Below, one piece after another: positions 1 to 7,371 of a stretch of 40,163 nucleotides of DNA; within the stretch, counting starts at the first letter, position 1, and every line of letters starts with the position of its first letter. The DNA comes from Erysipelotrichaceae bacterium (GTDB lineage: Bacteria; Bacillota_I; Bacilli_A; Erysipelotrichales; Erysipelotrichaceae), in contig JAFRVK010000037.1 in assembly GCA_017441765.1 (NCBI GenBank), positions 1 through 40,163 on the forward strand, given 5' to 3'. The translations under genes and the position numbers were made by a program. The notes under the pieces are model-generated. The model was given only the letters and a program-made list of their open reading frames with translations. It did no database searches and was not told the DNA's origin.

Positions 1-1731
1 CAGGATCAGATTGATCGCGCTCGAGAAAGCGTAAAGTCCCATTTCGTCGAAGTAGTCCAGTGTCGTCGACAGGATGAAGCCCTGCACGCACAGCAGCATG
101 AACAGCGATAGTTCTCTTAAACAGGTCATAAACGGAAGAAGGAAGCCCGAGACGATCGATGACTTCTGGATCGGAATGATGATCCTGGTCATGCGCTTGA
201 TCCACGGGACATCCTGGATGATCGCCGATTCTTCGATCTCGTTTGACAGCTGAAGCATCGAGTTGAGCGAGCTGCGGGAGGCAAACGGGATGTATTTGAC
301 CGTACCGACGATGACCAATGCCAGATAGGTATTGAACAGATTGATCTTGCCGGATGAAAACAGGATAAAGTAGGCGGCACCTACCGCAACGGAAGGCATC
401 AGGTAGGGAAGGAAAGCCATGGAGTTGACGTAGCCTGCCAGTTTGCCTCTTCTGTCTTTGGAAACGGCGTAACCGATCAGGGTACCGATGACACCTGCCG
501 TCAGACAGCAGATGATCGAAACCAGGATCGTGCCAAAGAAAGCGTGCCAGATGGTCTTGTTGTGGAAGATACCCATCTGACCGTACATGCCGTTCTCGGT
601 CACGTTTTCATTCGTCACCCACCACTTGGTCGTCAGGTTATTCGTATTGCCTGTGTACAGGAAAGAATAATCGCCCGGGTTCGGCAGGAATGTTTCAAAC
701 GCGAAGGAGATAATCGGGAAGATCGATGTGAAGAACGTGATGATCACAAACACGATGGCGATCACATACTTGCCGGTATTACCCAGATCGACTTTCGAGA
801 TATGTCCGGACTTGCCGGTAACCGTCGTATAAGATTTACGGGAATGCAGAGACCGCTGGTTGAGATACATGATCGCGACACCGAACAACATCATGATGAT
901 CGCGATGATCGATGCTTCTCCGGTATACTTGTCGTTCATGGAAACGTATTTGGTCGCCAGAGTCGTCAGACCCAGATAATGCGGAACCGGATAGGAACCG
1001 ATCGTCGAACCCGCGACCAGCAGGATCGTCGACAGGATGGCCGGCTTGACCATCGGGATCGTGACTCTGGTAAAGATCTTCCATCTTGGGGTATCCAGGA
1101 TCGTCGCAGCCTCTTCCAGGTTGGCATCCATATTCTTGAAGATGCCGCCGATCAGGATATAGGCAAACGGCGCATAGTGCATACCTAATACGATGATGCA
1201 AGGGAACAGACCGACACACCACCACGCCGGCATATTGGTGCCAAACAGCGATGCCAGCAAGCCGTTGGAAGTGCCTGTCACCGCATTCGAGTTGAACAGG
1301 TTCTGCCAGACGACAGCCAGAGTCCACTGCGGCATGATATATGGGAAAATAAAGATCGAACTCAGATACTTCTTGAAAGCCATGTTTGTGCGGGTGATCA
1401 GATAAGCGAAGATACCGCCAAACAGGATCGCGAATGTACAGGAACCGAGCGCCAGGATGGTCGTATTCATCAACGGCGTCCAGAGATTGGTTTTCGCCAG
1501 TCTGCTGGTAAACAGATCGGTATAGTTGGCCAGGGTGAATCCGCTGGCTTTTCCTGACAGGTACTGGTCAATGGTTCCCGGGTGGATCTTGATGGTGTCC
1601 ATGATGATCGCATAGATCGGGGCGATCGTCGTAAAGGTGACCAGGATACCGGTAAGGATCAGGATGACATTCTGAGGTTTACTGAGATAAGTCTTTAAAC
1701 TGTTCAGTTTGATTTTCATTGATTTTGACAT
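1..1731 (-). CDS. ABC transporter permease, two fused permease domains (partial at left edge)
   Basis: The reading frame is open for 577 codons from the ATG at 1731 to the window edge, so the C-terminus is missing, probably by little, since fused permeases of the FbpB/ThiP type are about 550-580 residues. It shows about a dozen hydrophobic segments in two halves. Each half carries a cytoplasmic EAA-like loop (around EEAATILDTPRW and EESAIIQDVPW) that would contact the ATPase; both have Asp where the usual Gly sits. The half-halves are joined by a soluble stretch containing a Lys- and Ser-rich linker. The start is chosen because AGAGGTG lies about six bases upstream. It follows the binding-protein gene in the same operon; the ATPase is not in the window and may lie beyond the left edge. 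The substrate cannot be read from sequence; iron, polyamine and thiamine importers share this form. Confidence 0.85.
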   Translation of the reverse strand, partial: MSKSMKIKLNSLKTYLSKPQNVILILTGILVTFTTIAPIYAIIMDTIKIHPGTIDQYLSGKASGFTLANYTDLFTSRLAKTNLWTPLMNTTILALGSCTFAILFGGIFAYLITRTNMAFKKYLSSIFIFPYIMPQWTLAVVWQNLFNSNAVTGTSNGLLASLFGTNMPAWWCVGLFPCIIVLGMHYAPFAYILIGGIFKNMDANLEEAATILDTPRWKIFTRVTIPMVKPAILSTILLVAGSTIGSYPVPHYLGLTTLATKYVSMNDKYTGEASIIAIIMMLFGVAIMYLNQRSLHSRKSYTTVTGKSGHISKVDLGNTGKYVIAIVFVIITFFTSIFPIISFAFETFLPNPGDYSFLYTGNTNNLTTKWWVTNENVTENGMYGQMGIFHNKTIWHAFFGTILVSIICCLTAGVIGTLIGYAVSKDRRGKLAGYVNSMAFLPYLMPSVAVGAAYFILFSSGKINLFNTYLALVIVGTVKYIPFASRSSLNSMLQLSNEIEESAIIQDVPWIKRMTRIIIPIQKSSIVSGFLLPFMTCLRELSLFMLLCVQGFILSTTLDYFDEMGLYAFSSAINLIL

Positions 1732-1751
1732 TCATTCACCTCTCTACAGAA

Positions 1752-1783
1752 AGTGCCTCTGTAGATAATACTACAAAGGCACT
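1752..1783 (-). promoter_or_regulatory. Intercistronic stem-loop between binding protein and permease
   Basis: Arms AGTGCCTCTGTAG (1752-1764) and CTACAAAGGCACT (1771-1783) pair over 13 positions with one G-U wobble and a six-base loop. It lies between the stop of the binding-protein gene and the ribosome-binding site of the permease. There is no T-run after it on the minus strand, so it is more likely a partial attenuator or 3' stabiliser than a full terminator (inference). Confidence 0.6.
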
Positions 1784-1821
1784 ATCATTTTTATACTTTC
1801 CGATAAAGATAGAACTATCTA

Positions 1822-3159
1822 TTATTCAGGAGTATACTTATCGAGCATTTCGATCCATGAACCGACAGTGAATGCTACAGATGCACAGTATACAGGATCT
1901 TCGACAACGAGTTTGCCTTCGTTGATCCACCAGTCGTAGCCCTTATCCATGGTGGTTTCGCAAGCGACCTTCGCAGATTCGCCCTTTGAATGGTGATATT
2001 TCTCTTCTGTGCCCTGAGCGACAACCGGGTTGGAAGAATAACCGCCTAAGTCTTTGCCCCAAGCAGAGAAGCCATCGACTGTCTCGGTCATGTAAGCGAT
2101 GAACGCACATGCCGTCCAAGGGAACGGTGAGTTGTCGGTAACGAACAGGTAGTGGCAGTAAGCATATCCGCCGATACCTTCGAAACCAGGCTGGTAAGCA
2201 GCGACCTTGATGTTGTTGACGGAAACGGTGTCGGTTTCTTCAACGGAACGTACCTTTGAGTAAACCAGAAGACCGAACTTGTCGACAGCAGAAGCATCAA
2301 CCAGCGTGTTGCAGATCGGGCCATCATCCGTTACAGCATTGTAGCTGTTGACCCACAGTTTGATCCAGGCAAGCGCATATTTGCCGTTTTCGCCTAAACC
2401 TAATTCAGCGGCATCCTTAGCCATTTCATCGATCGTCGGCTGGAAGTAAGACTGCTCGTTTGCAGGGAGCTTGTCGAATGCATCCTTCAGGTAAGCAGCA
2501 TATTCATCCTTCGTCAGCATGTACAGGAAGTTCTTGCCAACGATTTCGGAATCGATATCCATGAACAGACCGTGTTCACCTTCCGCAACGAAATCCCAGC
2601 AGTTGTCATAAGTCTTGTCAGGATTGACGCAGTTGAATTCGAAGATCTTGTTCAGAGTCTGCAGAGGCAGATATCCTTCGTAAGCTTCAGGAGTCGTACC
2701 GTTGGCTTCTGCCCACTCTTTCGGAATGAATGTATCCAGGACACCGGTCTGAACCATCTTGGATTCGATCTGGTTGCCATCCTGGATCAGGGTCATGAAG
2801 AATGTACCTACATCCTTTAAGCCATCAGCGGTCAGCTGATCGAAGATCTTGTTGTTCTTTGGCTGCTGCCATTCGAATTCAAGCGTATAGCTTGGATCGA
2901 TCGTCTGAAGATATTCAATGAACAGCGGAAGAGCGCTCTTGCCACGTGAAGAGTTACCAACGCCATAGACCTTCTTGCCATTGGATTCTTCGATCGCCTT
3001 CTGAGCAAGTTCTTCCAGAGTCATCGTCTGTGCTTCAGCAATGATCTTCTGAACTTCTGACTGGTTGTCATTAGCAGGGGTGTTGTTGCCGCCGCCTGAG
3101 CAACCTACCAGTGTTAATGCTGTCAGTACTGCCAACACTAACGCAAACAGTTTTTTCAT
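1822..3159 (-). CDS. ABC transporter substrate-binding lipoprotein
   Basis: 445 residues. The N-terminus is a lipoprotein signal (MKKLFALVLAVLTALTLVGC) with lipobox LVGC and Cys20 as the lipidated residue, followed by a Gly/Asn-rich tether. The rest resembles the large extracellular solute-binding proteins that work with FbpB-type permeases, with Trp-rich ligand-site candidates in the second half. The start at 3159 has AAGGA upstream. It is the first gene of the operon and is followed by the permease, matching the usual binding-protein-first order. A perfect cre operator overlaps the promoter, so expression should fall when preferred sugars are present, which suggests the ligand is a carbon source or is tied to carbon status. 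The exact ligand is unknown. Confidence 0.85.
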   Translation of the reverse strand: MKKLFALVLAVLTALTLVGCSGGGNNTPANDNQSEVQKIIAEAQTMTLEELAQKAIEESNGKKVYGVGNSSRGKSALPLFIEYLQTIDPSYTLEFEWQQPKNNKIFDQLTADGLKDVGTFFMTLIQDGNQIESKMVQTGVLDTFIPKEWAEANGTTPEAYEGYLPLQTLNKIFEFNCVNPDKTYDNCWDFVAEGEHGLFMDIDSEIVGKNFLYMLTKDEYAAYLKDAFDKLPANEQSYFQPTIDEMAKDAAELGLGENGKYALAWIKLWVNSYNAVTDDGPICNTLVDASAVDKFGLLVYSKVRSVEETDTVSVNNIKVAAYQPGFEGIGGYAYCHYLFVTDNSPFPWTACAFIAYMTETVDGFSAWGKDLGGYSSNPVVAQGTEEKYHHSKGESAKVACETTMDKGYDWWINEGKLVVEDPVYCASVAFTVGSWIEMLDKYTPE

Positions 3160-3192
3160 ATTTATTCCTTCTTTCTATAAAATAGCTTGTTT

Positions 3193-3213
3193 TTTGCAAG
3201 CGTTTTCATTATA
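3193..3213 (-). promoter_or_regulatory. Promoter -10 box overlapped by a cre (CcpA) operator
   Basis: The plus-strand bases 3193-3210 match the cre consensus WWTGNAARCGNWWWCAWW at every position (core TGCAAGCGTTTTCA at 3195-3208). The minus-strand -10 box TATAAT occupies 3213-3208, so the operator covers the -10 and the expected transcription start of the binding-protein gene. In Firmicutes a cre at this place represses (established for CcpA). No convincing -35 was seen. Confidence 0.75.
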
Positions 3214-3303
3214 TCATCAACACGCACAGAAATGACAGAGAATCATGGTTTTTTAAAAGATCTTTATGTAAAGATCCCGTTTTCTGGTGCTGCATATAAC
3301 GAA

Positions 3304-3331
3304 AACTACCGGTAATACATCACCGGTAGTT
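3304..3331 (-). terminator. Candidate terminator hairpin at the end of the structured region
   Basis: Arms AACTACCGGT (3304-3313) and ACCGGTAGTT (3322-3331) are perfect over 10 bp with an eight-base loop. On the minus strand the stem is followed by TTCGTTAT, a weak T-rich tail. It could end a minus-strand transcript arising in the structured region. Confidence 0.4.
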
Positions 3332-3453
3332 CGAACGATTCACGTTTTTTTCGCATGCCGCCTCTTGCGGCTTAGTTATATGGGATAACTATTTATGCTT
3401 TTATAAAGTATATATCTGATATTGAAACAACTGAAGGTGTTTCACATCCGATA

Positions 3454-3516
3454 TCAGATCAGTAATGCTTTCTGTCTTTTTCGGATTTTCCTTCTGATCA
3501 GCCGGTTACGCCTCAT
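3454..3516 (-). CDS. Possible 20-residue very basic peptide
   Basis: An ATG at 3516 opens a 20-codon frame (MRRNRLIRRKIRKRQKALLI) ending in TGA. Half the residues are Arg or Lys. The ATG lies inside the 3511-3520 arm of an inverted repeat, so it would be masked when that hairpin forms. No clear ribosome-binding site precedes it. It may be chance; it is listed because of its position directly after a well-led mini-ORF and inside a switch-like structure. Confidence 0.2.
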   Translation of the reverse strand: MRRNRLIRRKIRKRQKALLI

Positions 3517-3545
3517 TGACCCGCTGATCACAAGTCAATGAGGGA

Positions 3546-3575
3546 TCAATGAATTTCTTTCAAGATCTCCTTCAT
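3546..3575 (-). CDS. Possible leader peptide MKEILKEIH
   Basis: A nine-codon ORF with stop TGA. It is preceded by a perfect AGGAGG (3589-3584) with an eight-base spacing, better than most real genes in the window. Its stop codon lies three bases before the first arm of the interleaved hairpins, the place a leader peptide occupies in translational attenuation systems. A second short frame (MKDLRGRR, 3622-3596) lies just upstream with a weaker site. Confidence 0.35.
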   Translation of the reverse strand: MKEILKEIH

Positions 3576-3719
3576 TACTAAATCCTCCTAACAATTTATC
3601 TGCGCCCTCGCAGATCTTTCATTATTGGTCTTCTCTTTACACTTTCATCTTAACAGTTCTGCAGGAAAATAACAGTCTGTTTTTCCTGAAAGAAATATGA
3701 GATAATAGAAATGTTGAGG

Positions 3720-3746
3720 GCAATCCGCAGGGATTGCTTTTATTTA
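3720..3746 (+). terminator. Intrinsic terminator on the plus strand with no gene before it
   Basis: Stem GCAATCC (3720-3726) and GGATTGC (3731-3737), loop GCAG, followed by TTTTATTTAT. It is a good plus-strand terminator, but no plus-strand gene lies between it and the left edge. It may end an unannotated short RNA or simply block readthrough toward the telA end. Confidence 0.55.
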
Positions 3747-3752
3747 TCATCT

Positions 3753-3777
3753 AAAAAGATGGATCCTTGGATCCATC
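3753..3777 (-). terminator. Terminator after telA
   Basis: Arms GATGGATCC (3758-3766) and GGATCCATC (3769-3777) form a perfect stem, and on the minus strand a run of five T follows. It lies a few bases after the telA stop codon and probably ends the long segregation operon. Confidence 0.75.
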
Positions 3778-3783
3778 CTGTGA

Positions 3784-4956
3784 TTATTTGTTGACGACGT
3801 CCGTGAGTTCTTTCTGCAGCTCGGCTTCGATACGGCGCAGTTCCTGCTGCGCAGCGACACGTTTCTCTCTGCCCTCGATCTGGATGCGCTTGACTTCTTC
3901 CAGCGTTTCGATCAGCTTCTTGTTGGTCTCGGTCAGGGTCTCGATATCGACGATGCCTCTCTCGGACTCTTTTGCGGTCTCGATGGTAGCCATCTTCAGA
4001 TTCTCGGCATTCTGCTTCAGCATCTTGTTGGTCATCTCGGAGACTTCGTTCTGGGCTTTGACAGCTTCCTTGGAATGTGCGATGCCCAGTGCGATCAGCA
4101 TCTGTGACTTCCACAGAGGAATGGTATTGACCAGCGTAGACTGGATCTTTTCCGTCATCAGCGTGTCATTGTTCTGGACAAGACGGATCTGCGGAGCCAT
4201 CTGGATGGAGACCGTTCTGGTCAGTTCCAGGTCATGCAGCTTCTTCTCGAAACGGGTGATCGCTTCGGACAGGTCGTTGGCTGCCTGCGCGTCTTCCGGA
4301 AGGCCGGATTCTTCCGCTTTCTTCAAAGCGGCAGGAAGATCCTTCGTCTTGATTTCTTCCAGTCTCTGATAGCCCGCCAGGATATACATGGTCAGTTCCT
4401 TGAAGTTGACCAGGTTCTTTTCATAGAGCTGATCCAGCAGGTTGATGTCCTTCATCAGTGTGATCTGGTGGTTTTCCAGGATTTTGACGATCTTGTCGAC
4501 GTTCACATTCGCGTTGTCATATTTTGCCTTGACATCGTTGATCGAGTTGGAACCCTTCTTGAAAAGTTTCGTAAAGAAACCGTCTTTCTCATCGACATCG
4601 AAATTTCTTAATTCCGATACCAGATCCAAAAGCGTATCGCCGATGGTATCGATGTCCTTGGTCCTGACGTTCTTCAATGCGGTCTCGGAGAAGTCGGCGA
4701 CTTTCGTCTGAGCGGTAGCGCCATACTGCAGGATCGAATTCGTTTCCATGATATCGATCTGCTTCGAGAAATCGGAAACCATCTTCTTCTCTTCCTCGGA
4801 AAGACCGGAATCATCCAGTTTCGCATGACCGACGATATCCGATACCGGTACGGTCGCGTGCGCTTTTTCTTCTTCAACGACTTCGGTTTCTGTTTCTTCT
4901 TCAGCGACTGCTTCTTCACCTAAAGTCAATACGATTTTTTCTTCATTTTCTGCCAT
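3784..4956 (-). CDS. TelA/KlaA family (toxic anion resistance) protein
   Basis: 390 residues, close to the usual family length. The N-terminal 45 residues are acidic and low in complexity; the rest is almost entirely helical with Gln-, Lys- and Glu-rich coiled-coil stretches, and has the typical family region from about residue 170 to 330 (RTVSIQMAPQIRLVQNND and QSQMLIALG-type segments). The family was named from plasmid tellurite-resistance loci, but its cell function is not settled; chromosomal members appear to act at the envelope or in stress tolerance. The ATG has AAGGA in front. It is the last gene of the rsmG-noc-parA-parB run, 15 bases after parB, and a terminator follows. Confidence 0.85.
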   Translation of the reverse strand: MAENEEKIVLTLGEEAVAEEETETEVVEEEKAHATVPVSDIVGHAKLDDSGLSEEEKKMVSDFSKQIDIMETNSILQYGATAQTKVADFSETALKNVRTKDIDTIGDTLLDLVSELRNFDVDEKDGFFTKLFKKGSNSINDVKAKYDNANVNVDKIVKILENHQITLMKDINLLDQLYEKNLVNFKELTMYILAGYQRLEEIKTKDLPAALKKAEESGLPEDAQAANDLSEAITRFEKKLHDLELTRTVSIQMAPQIRLVQNNDTLMTEKIQSTLVNTIPLWKSQMLIALGIAHSKEAVKAQNEVSEMTNKMLKQNAENLKMATIETAKESERGIVDIETLTETNKKLIETLEEVKRIQIEGREKRVAAQQELRRIEAELQKELTDVVNK

Positions 4957-4971
4957 ATCATTATCCTTCCT

Positions 4972-5838
4972 TTATTCTTCTATGACTCCCATAATTTCCA
5001 ATATGCGATTCAGATCCTCGGTATCATTATATCTGATGATGATACTTCTGTTCTGTATTTCTACTTTTGTCGCGAATTTGCGCTGCATCCGTATCCTGAC
5101 ATCTTCGACGAACGGATCCGGTTCTTTCGCTTGCTTTCTGGGGGTCTTCTGAGGCTTGCTGCAAAGTTTTTCAAGCTGCCGTACGCTGAGACCTTCCTCG
5201 ATGGTCTTCTCGGCGATCTTCAGCATCTTCTCTTCATCTTCCACTCCCAGCAGGGTCCTTGCCTGGCCATAGGACAGTCTGCCCTCATCGACCATCTTTC
5301 TGATCTTCTCCGGCAGGTTCAGCAATCTCAGCAGATTCGTTACGTTCGTTCTGGACTTGCCCAGACGTTTCGCCAGCTCTTCCTGGGTGTAGCCGAATTT
5401 CCGGATCAGCTGGTCATAGGCATTCGCTTCTTCGATCGGGGTCAGGTCTTTTCTTTGAATGTTTTCCAGCAGGGATACTTCCATCACCTGCTGATCATTG
5501 AAGTCGACGACGATCGCCGGGATCGTTGTCCTGCCTGCCAGCTTGGAGGCACGCAGACGTCTTTCTCCGGCAACCAGTTCATAGCCTCCGACCGATTCCC
5601 TGATCAGTACCGGCTGGAAGACTCCGTTCTCTCTGATCGAGGCAGCCAGTTCTTCCAGGCCCTTGTCATCAAAGGCTTTTCTTGGCTGGTACGGATTTGC
5701 CCGTATCCTGTCGATCGCGATCTCGCTGGTCCCTGCGGTATTGCGCTGATCTCCTTCCGCGACATCGTTGATGAACGAATCGATGTCCGCACCGAAGATC
5801 TCGCTCAATCCTTTGTTCAGTGATTTCTTCTTAGCCAT
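4972..5838 (-). CDS. parB: Chromosome-partitioning protein ParB (Spo0J type)
   Basis: 288 residues. ParB binds parS sites near the origin, spreads as a CTP-dependent clamp and loads SMC. Visible are the N-terminal ParA-contacting region (LNKGLSEIFG), the CTP-binding motif GERRLRA near residue 91, the ENIQRKDL motif, a helix-turn-helix (TQEELAKRLGKSRTNVTNLL) and a C-terminal dimerisation region. It overlaps the parA stop by eight bases, showing coupled translation. No intact parS (16-bp palindrome centred on CACGTG) was found in the window. Confidence 0.95.
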   Translation of the reverse strand: MAKKKSLNKGLSEIFGADIDSFINDVAEGDQRNTAGTSEIAIDRIRANPYQPRKAFDDKGLEELAASIRENGVFQPVLIRESVGGYELVAGERRLRASKLAGRTTIPAIVVDFNDQQVMEVSLLENIQRKDLTPIEEANAYDQLIRKFGYTQEELAKRLGKSRTNVTNLLRLLNLPEKIRKMVDEGRLSYGQARTLLGVEDEEKMLKIAEKTIEEGLSVRQLEKLCSKPQKTPRKQAKEPDPFVEDVRIRMQRKFATKVEIQNRSIIIRYNDTEDLNRILEIMGVIEE

Positions 5839-6613
5839 GTCTTCTCTCCGTATTCGCCGCCATGACTTCCCTGGTCAGCGCGACATAAGCCTTGGCTCCT
5901 TCGGAATTCAAAGCATAATCATAGATCGATAATCCGGAGCTTGGCGCTTCCGACAGTTTCACATTCCGCGGAATGTAGGTCTTGTAGGCTTTTTCCTTGA
6001 AGTGTTTCCTGATCTCCTGGCCGACTTCTTCTGATAGATTGGTTCTGGCATCATACATCGTGACCAGGACGCCTTCGATCTTCAGCTGAGGATTGAAGAG
6101 CTTCTGGACCAGACGGATGGTCTGCAAGAGCTGAGTGATTCCTTCCAGAGCATAGTATTCGCTCTGGACCGGGATCAGGACTGAATCGGCTGCCGTCAGG
6201 GCATTCGTATTGATCAGCCCCAGGGATGGCGGACAGTCGACGATGATGTAGTCGTACTGATCCGTGACCGGTTTCAGCGTTTCCTTCAGAAGGCTTTCAC
6301 GGTGATCCTCGATCTTGGCCAGTTCAAGATCCGCTCCGGCCAAAGCGATATTCGCGGGCAGAAGATCCAGCGGCGGCTTGGATAATGTCTTGATGCACTT
6401 TCTGACGTCTGTATCGCCCAAAATGGCATCATAAACCGTCAGGTCATTCAGCCCGACCCGATGTCCGACGCCCTGGGTGGCATTGCCCTGCGGGTCAAAG
6501 TCCACCAGAAGCACTTTTTTATTCGAGTAAGCCAGGCCTGCTGCCAGATTGATGCTGGTGGTGGTCTTGCCTACGCCGCCTTTCTGATTGGCAATTGCGA
6601 TAATCTTAGCCAT
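5831..6613 (-). CDS. parA: Chromosome-partitioning ATPase ParA (Soj)
   Basis: 260 residues, the normal Soj length, with no N-terminal DNA-binding extension as in plasmid ParA. The deviant Walker A motif KGGVGKTT lies at residues 11-18, the A' motif VLLVDFDPQGN near 34-44, and Walker B YDYIIVDCPPS near 120-130. ParA-ATP dimers bind DNA nonspecifically and are stimulated by ParB; Soj also regulates DnaA. AGGAGA precedes the ATG. It sits eight bases after noc and overlaps parB. Confidence 0.95.
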   Translation of the reverse strand: MAKIIAIANQKGGVGKTTTSINLAAGLAYSNKKVLLVDFDPQGNATQGVGHRVGLNDLTVYDAILGDTDVRKCIKTLSKPPLDLLPANIALAGADLELAKIEDHRESLLKETLKPVTDQYDYIIVDCPPSLGLINTNALTAADSVLIPVQSEYYALEGITQLLQTIRLVQKLFNPQLKIEGVLVTMYDARTNLSEEVGQEIRKHFKEKAYKTYIPRNVKLSEAPSSGLSIYDYALNSEGAKAYVALTREVMAANTERRHG

Positions 6614-6621
6614 TGTTTCTC

Positions 6622-7371
6622 CTATTTCTTCATCCGGATGACGATCTTGACGTTGTCTTCGTATTCCGTGACCTGCATATCCGCATCAATGCCGGATTTC
6701 TTGCAGAGTTCATATGCCTCATTGATCGTGTTGATGCCGATCCTGAGATTGTTTGAGACACCGCGGTTCTTTGATCGTTCCGTCAGCTGTTTGATGTATT
6801 CTTCCGTCTTGGAGACGTTGTATTTGCGGTTGGTGATGGTCAGGAAGACTTCTTCCAGTTTGTCTTCCGGGACATTCAGCAGCGCCCTGGCATGACGCTC
6901 GGTGATCGCACCTGAGGAGATCGCTTTCTTGATGTAGTCAGGCAGTTTCAAAAGACGAAGCTTGTTGGCGACGGTCGACTGTTTATAACCTAATCGGTCT
7001 GCCAGTTCGTTCTGCGTGCAGTTCTCGATGCGCATGATGCGTTTCATGGCCATGGCCTGTTCGATGGCGTTGAGATCTTCTCTCTGCAGGTTCTCGATCA
7101 GCGCCAGTTTTGCGGACTCTTCATCCGTGGACTCCATGACGATCGCTTCGATGTCCTTGGCACCGTTCAGCAGGCAGGCACGGTATCTCCGCTCGCCTGC
7201 GATCAGTTCATACTTGTCACCCTTCTTGCGTACCGTGACCGGCTGCAGCAGTCCGTTCTGCCGTATCGATTCTGCCAGTCCTTTGATCGAATCATCATAA
7301 AAATCCAAGCGAGGCTGGTTGGTATTCGGGATGATTTTATCTAGTTTGATTCTTACGATCTCTTTTTTCAT
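6622..7371 (-). CDS. noc: Nucleoid occlusion protein Noc (ParB paralogue)
   Basis: 249 residues. It has the ParB fold: QPRLDF, GERRYRA CTP-binding motif, ENLQREDL, and a helix-turn-helix (TQNELADRLGYKQSTVANKL). It is assigned as Noc rather than a second ParB by its place next to rsmG and by the C-terminal region (NRKYNVSKTEEYIKQL). Noc keeps the division septum off the nucleoid by binding NBS sites and the membrane. The typical membrane-binding amphipathic N-terminal helix is not obvious here, as the protein starts directly with MKKEIVRIKLDKI. The start overlaps the rsmG stop as ATGA, with AAGGA upstream. Confidence 0.85.
   Translation of the reverse strand: MKKEIVRIKLDKIIPNTNQPRLDFYDDSIKGLAESIRQNGLLQPVTVRKKGDKYELIAGERRYRACLLNGAKDIEAIVMESTDEESAKLALIENLQREDLNAIEQAMAMKRIMRIENCTQNELADRLGYKQSTVANKLRLLKLPDYIKKAISSGAITERHARALLNVPEDKLEEVFLTITNRKYNVSKTEEYIKQLTERSKNRGVSNNLRIGINTINEAYELCKKSGIDADMQVTEYEDNVKIVIRMKK

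Larger units (their letters stand above)
3214..3750. other. Gene-free region dense in inverted repeats
   Basis: No ORF of ordinary size lies here. The stretch holds at least seven inverted repeats: 3259-3276, 3304-3331, 3357-3371, 3374-3390, the compound 3414-3459, 3495-3502 with 3523-3530, and 3511-3520 with 3534-3543. The last two pairs interleave, so they form either alternative hairpins or a pseudoknot. On the minus strand a nine-codon ORF with a perfect AGGAGG precedes them. The region could encode a regulatory RNA, a leader or a degraded mobile element; its nature is not known. Confidence 0.5.

Noticed and set aside
544..1405. Plus-strand and alternate-frame ORFs over the permease
   Set aside because: They are shadows of the permease frame, which has membrane helices, EAA loops and a ribosome-binding site; their translations are low-complexity and His/Arg-rich.
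3438..3445. Half of a parS site (TGTTTCAC)
   Set aside because: The second half does not match, and the bases belong to a longer hairpin. No full parS was found anywhere in the window.
3511..3543. Similarity of the CCTCATTGAC repeat to the IS hairpin at 38366-38388, as a sign of a dead IS end
   Set aside because: Only about six bases of each arm are shared, the loops differ and no transposase remnant lies nearby.
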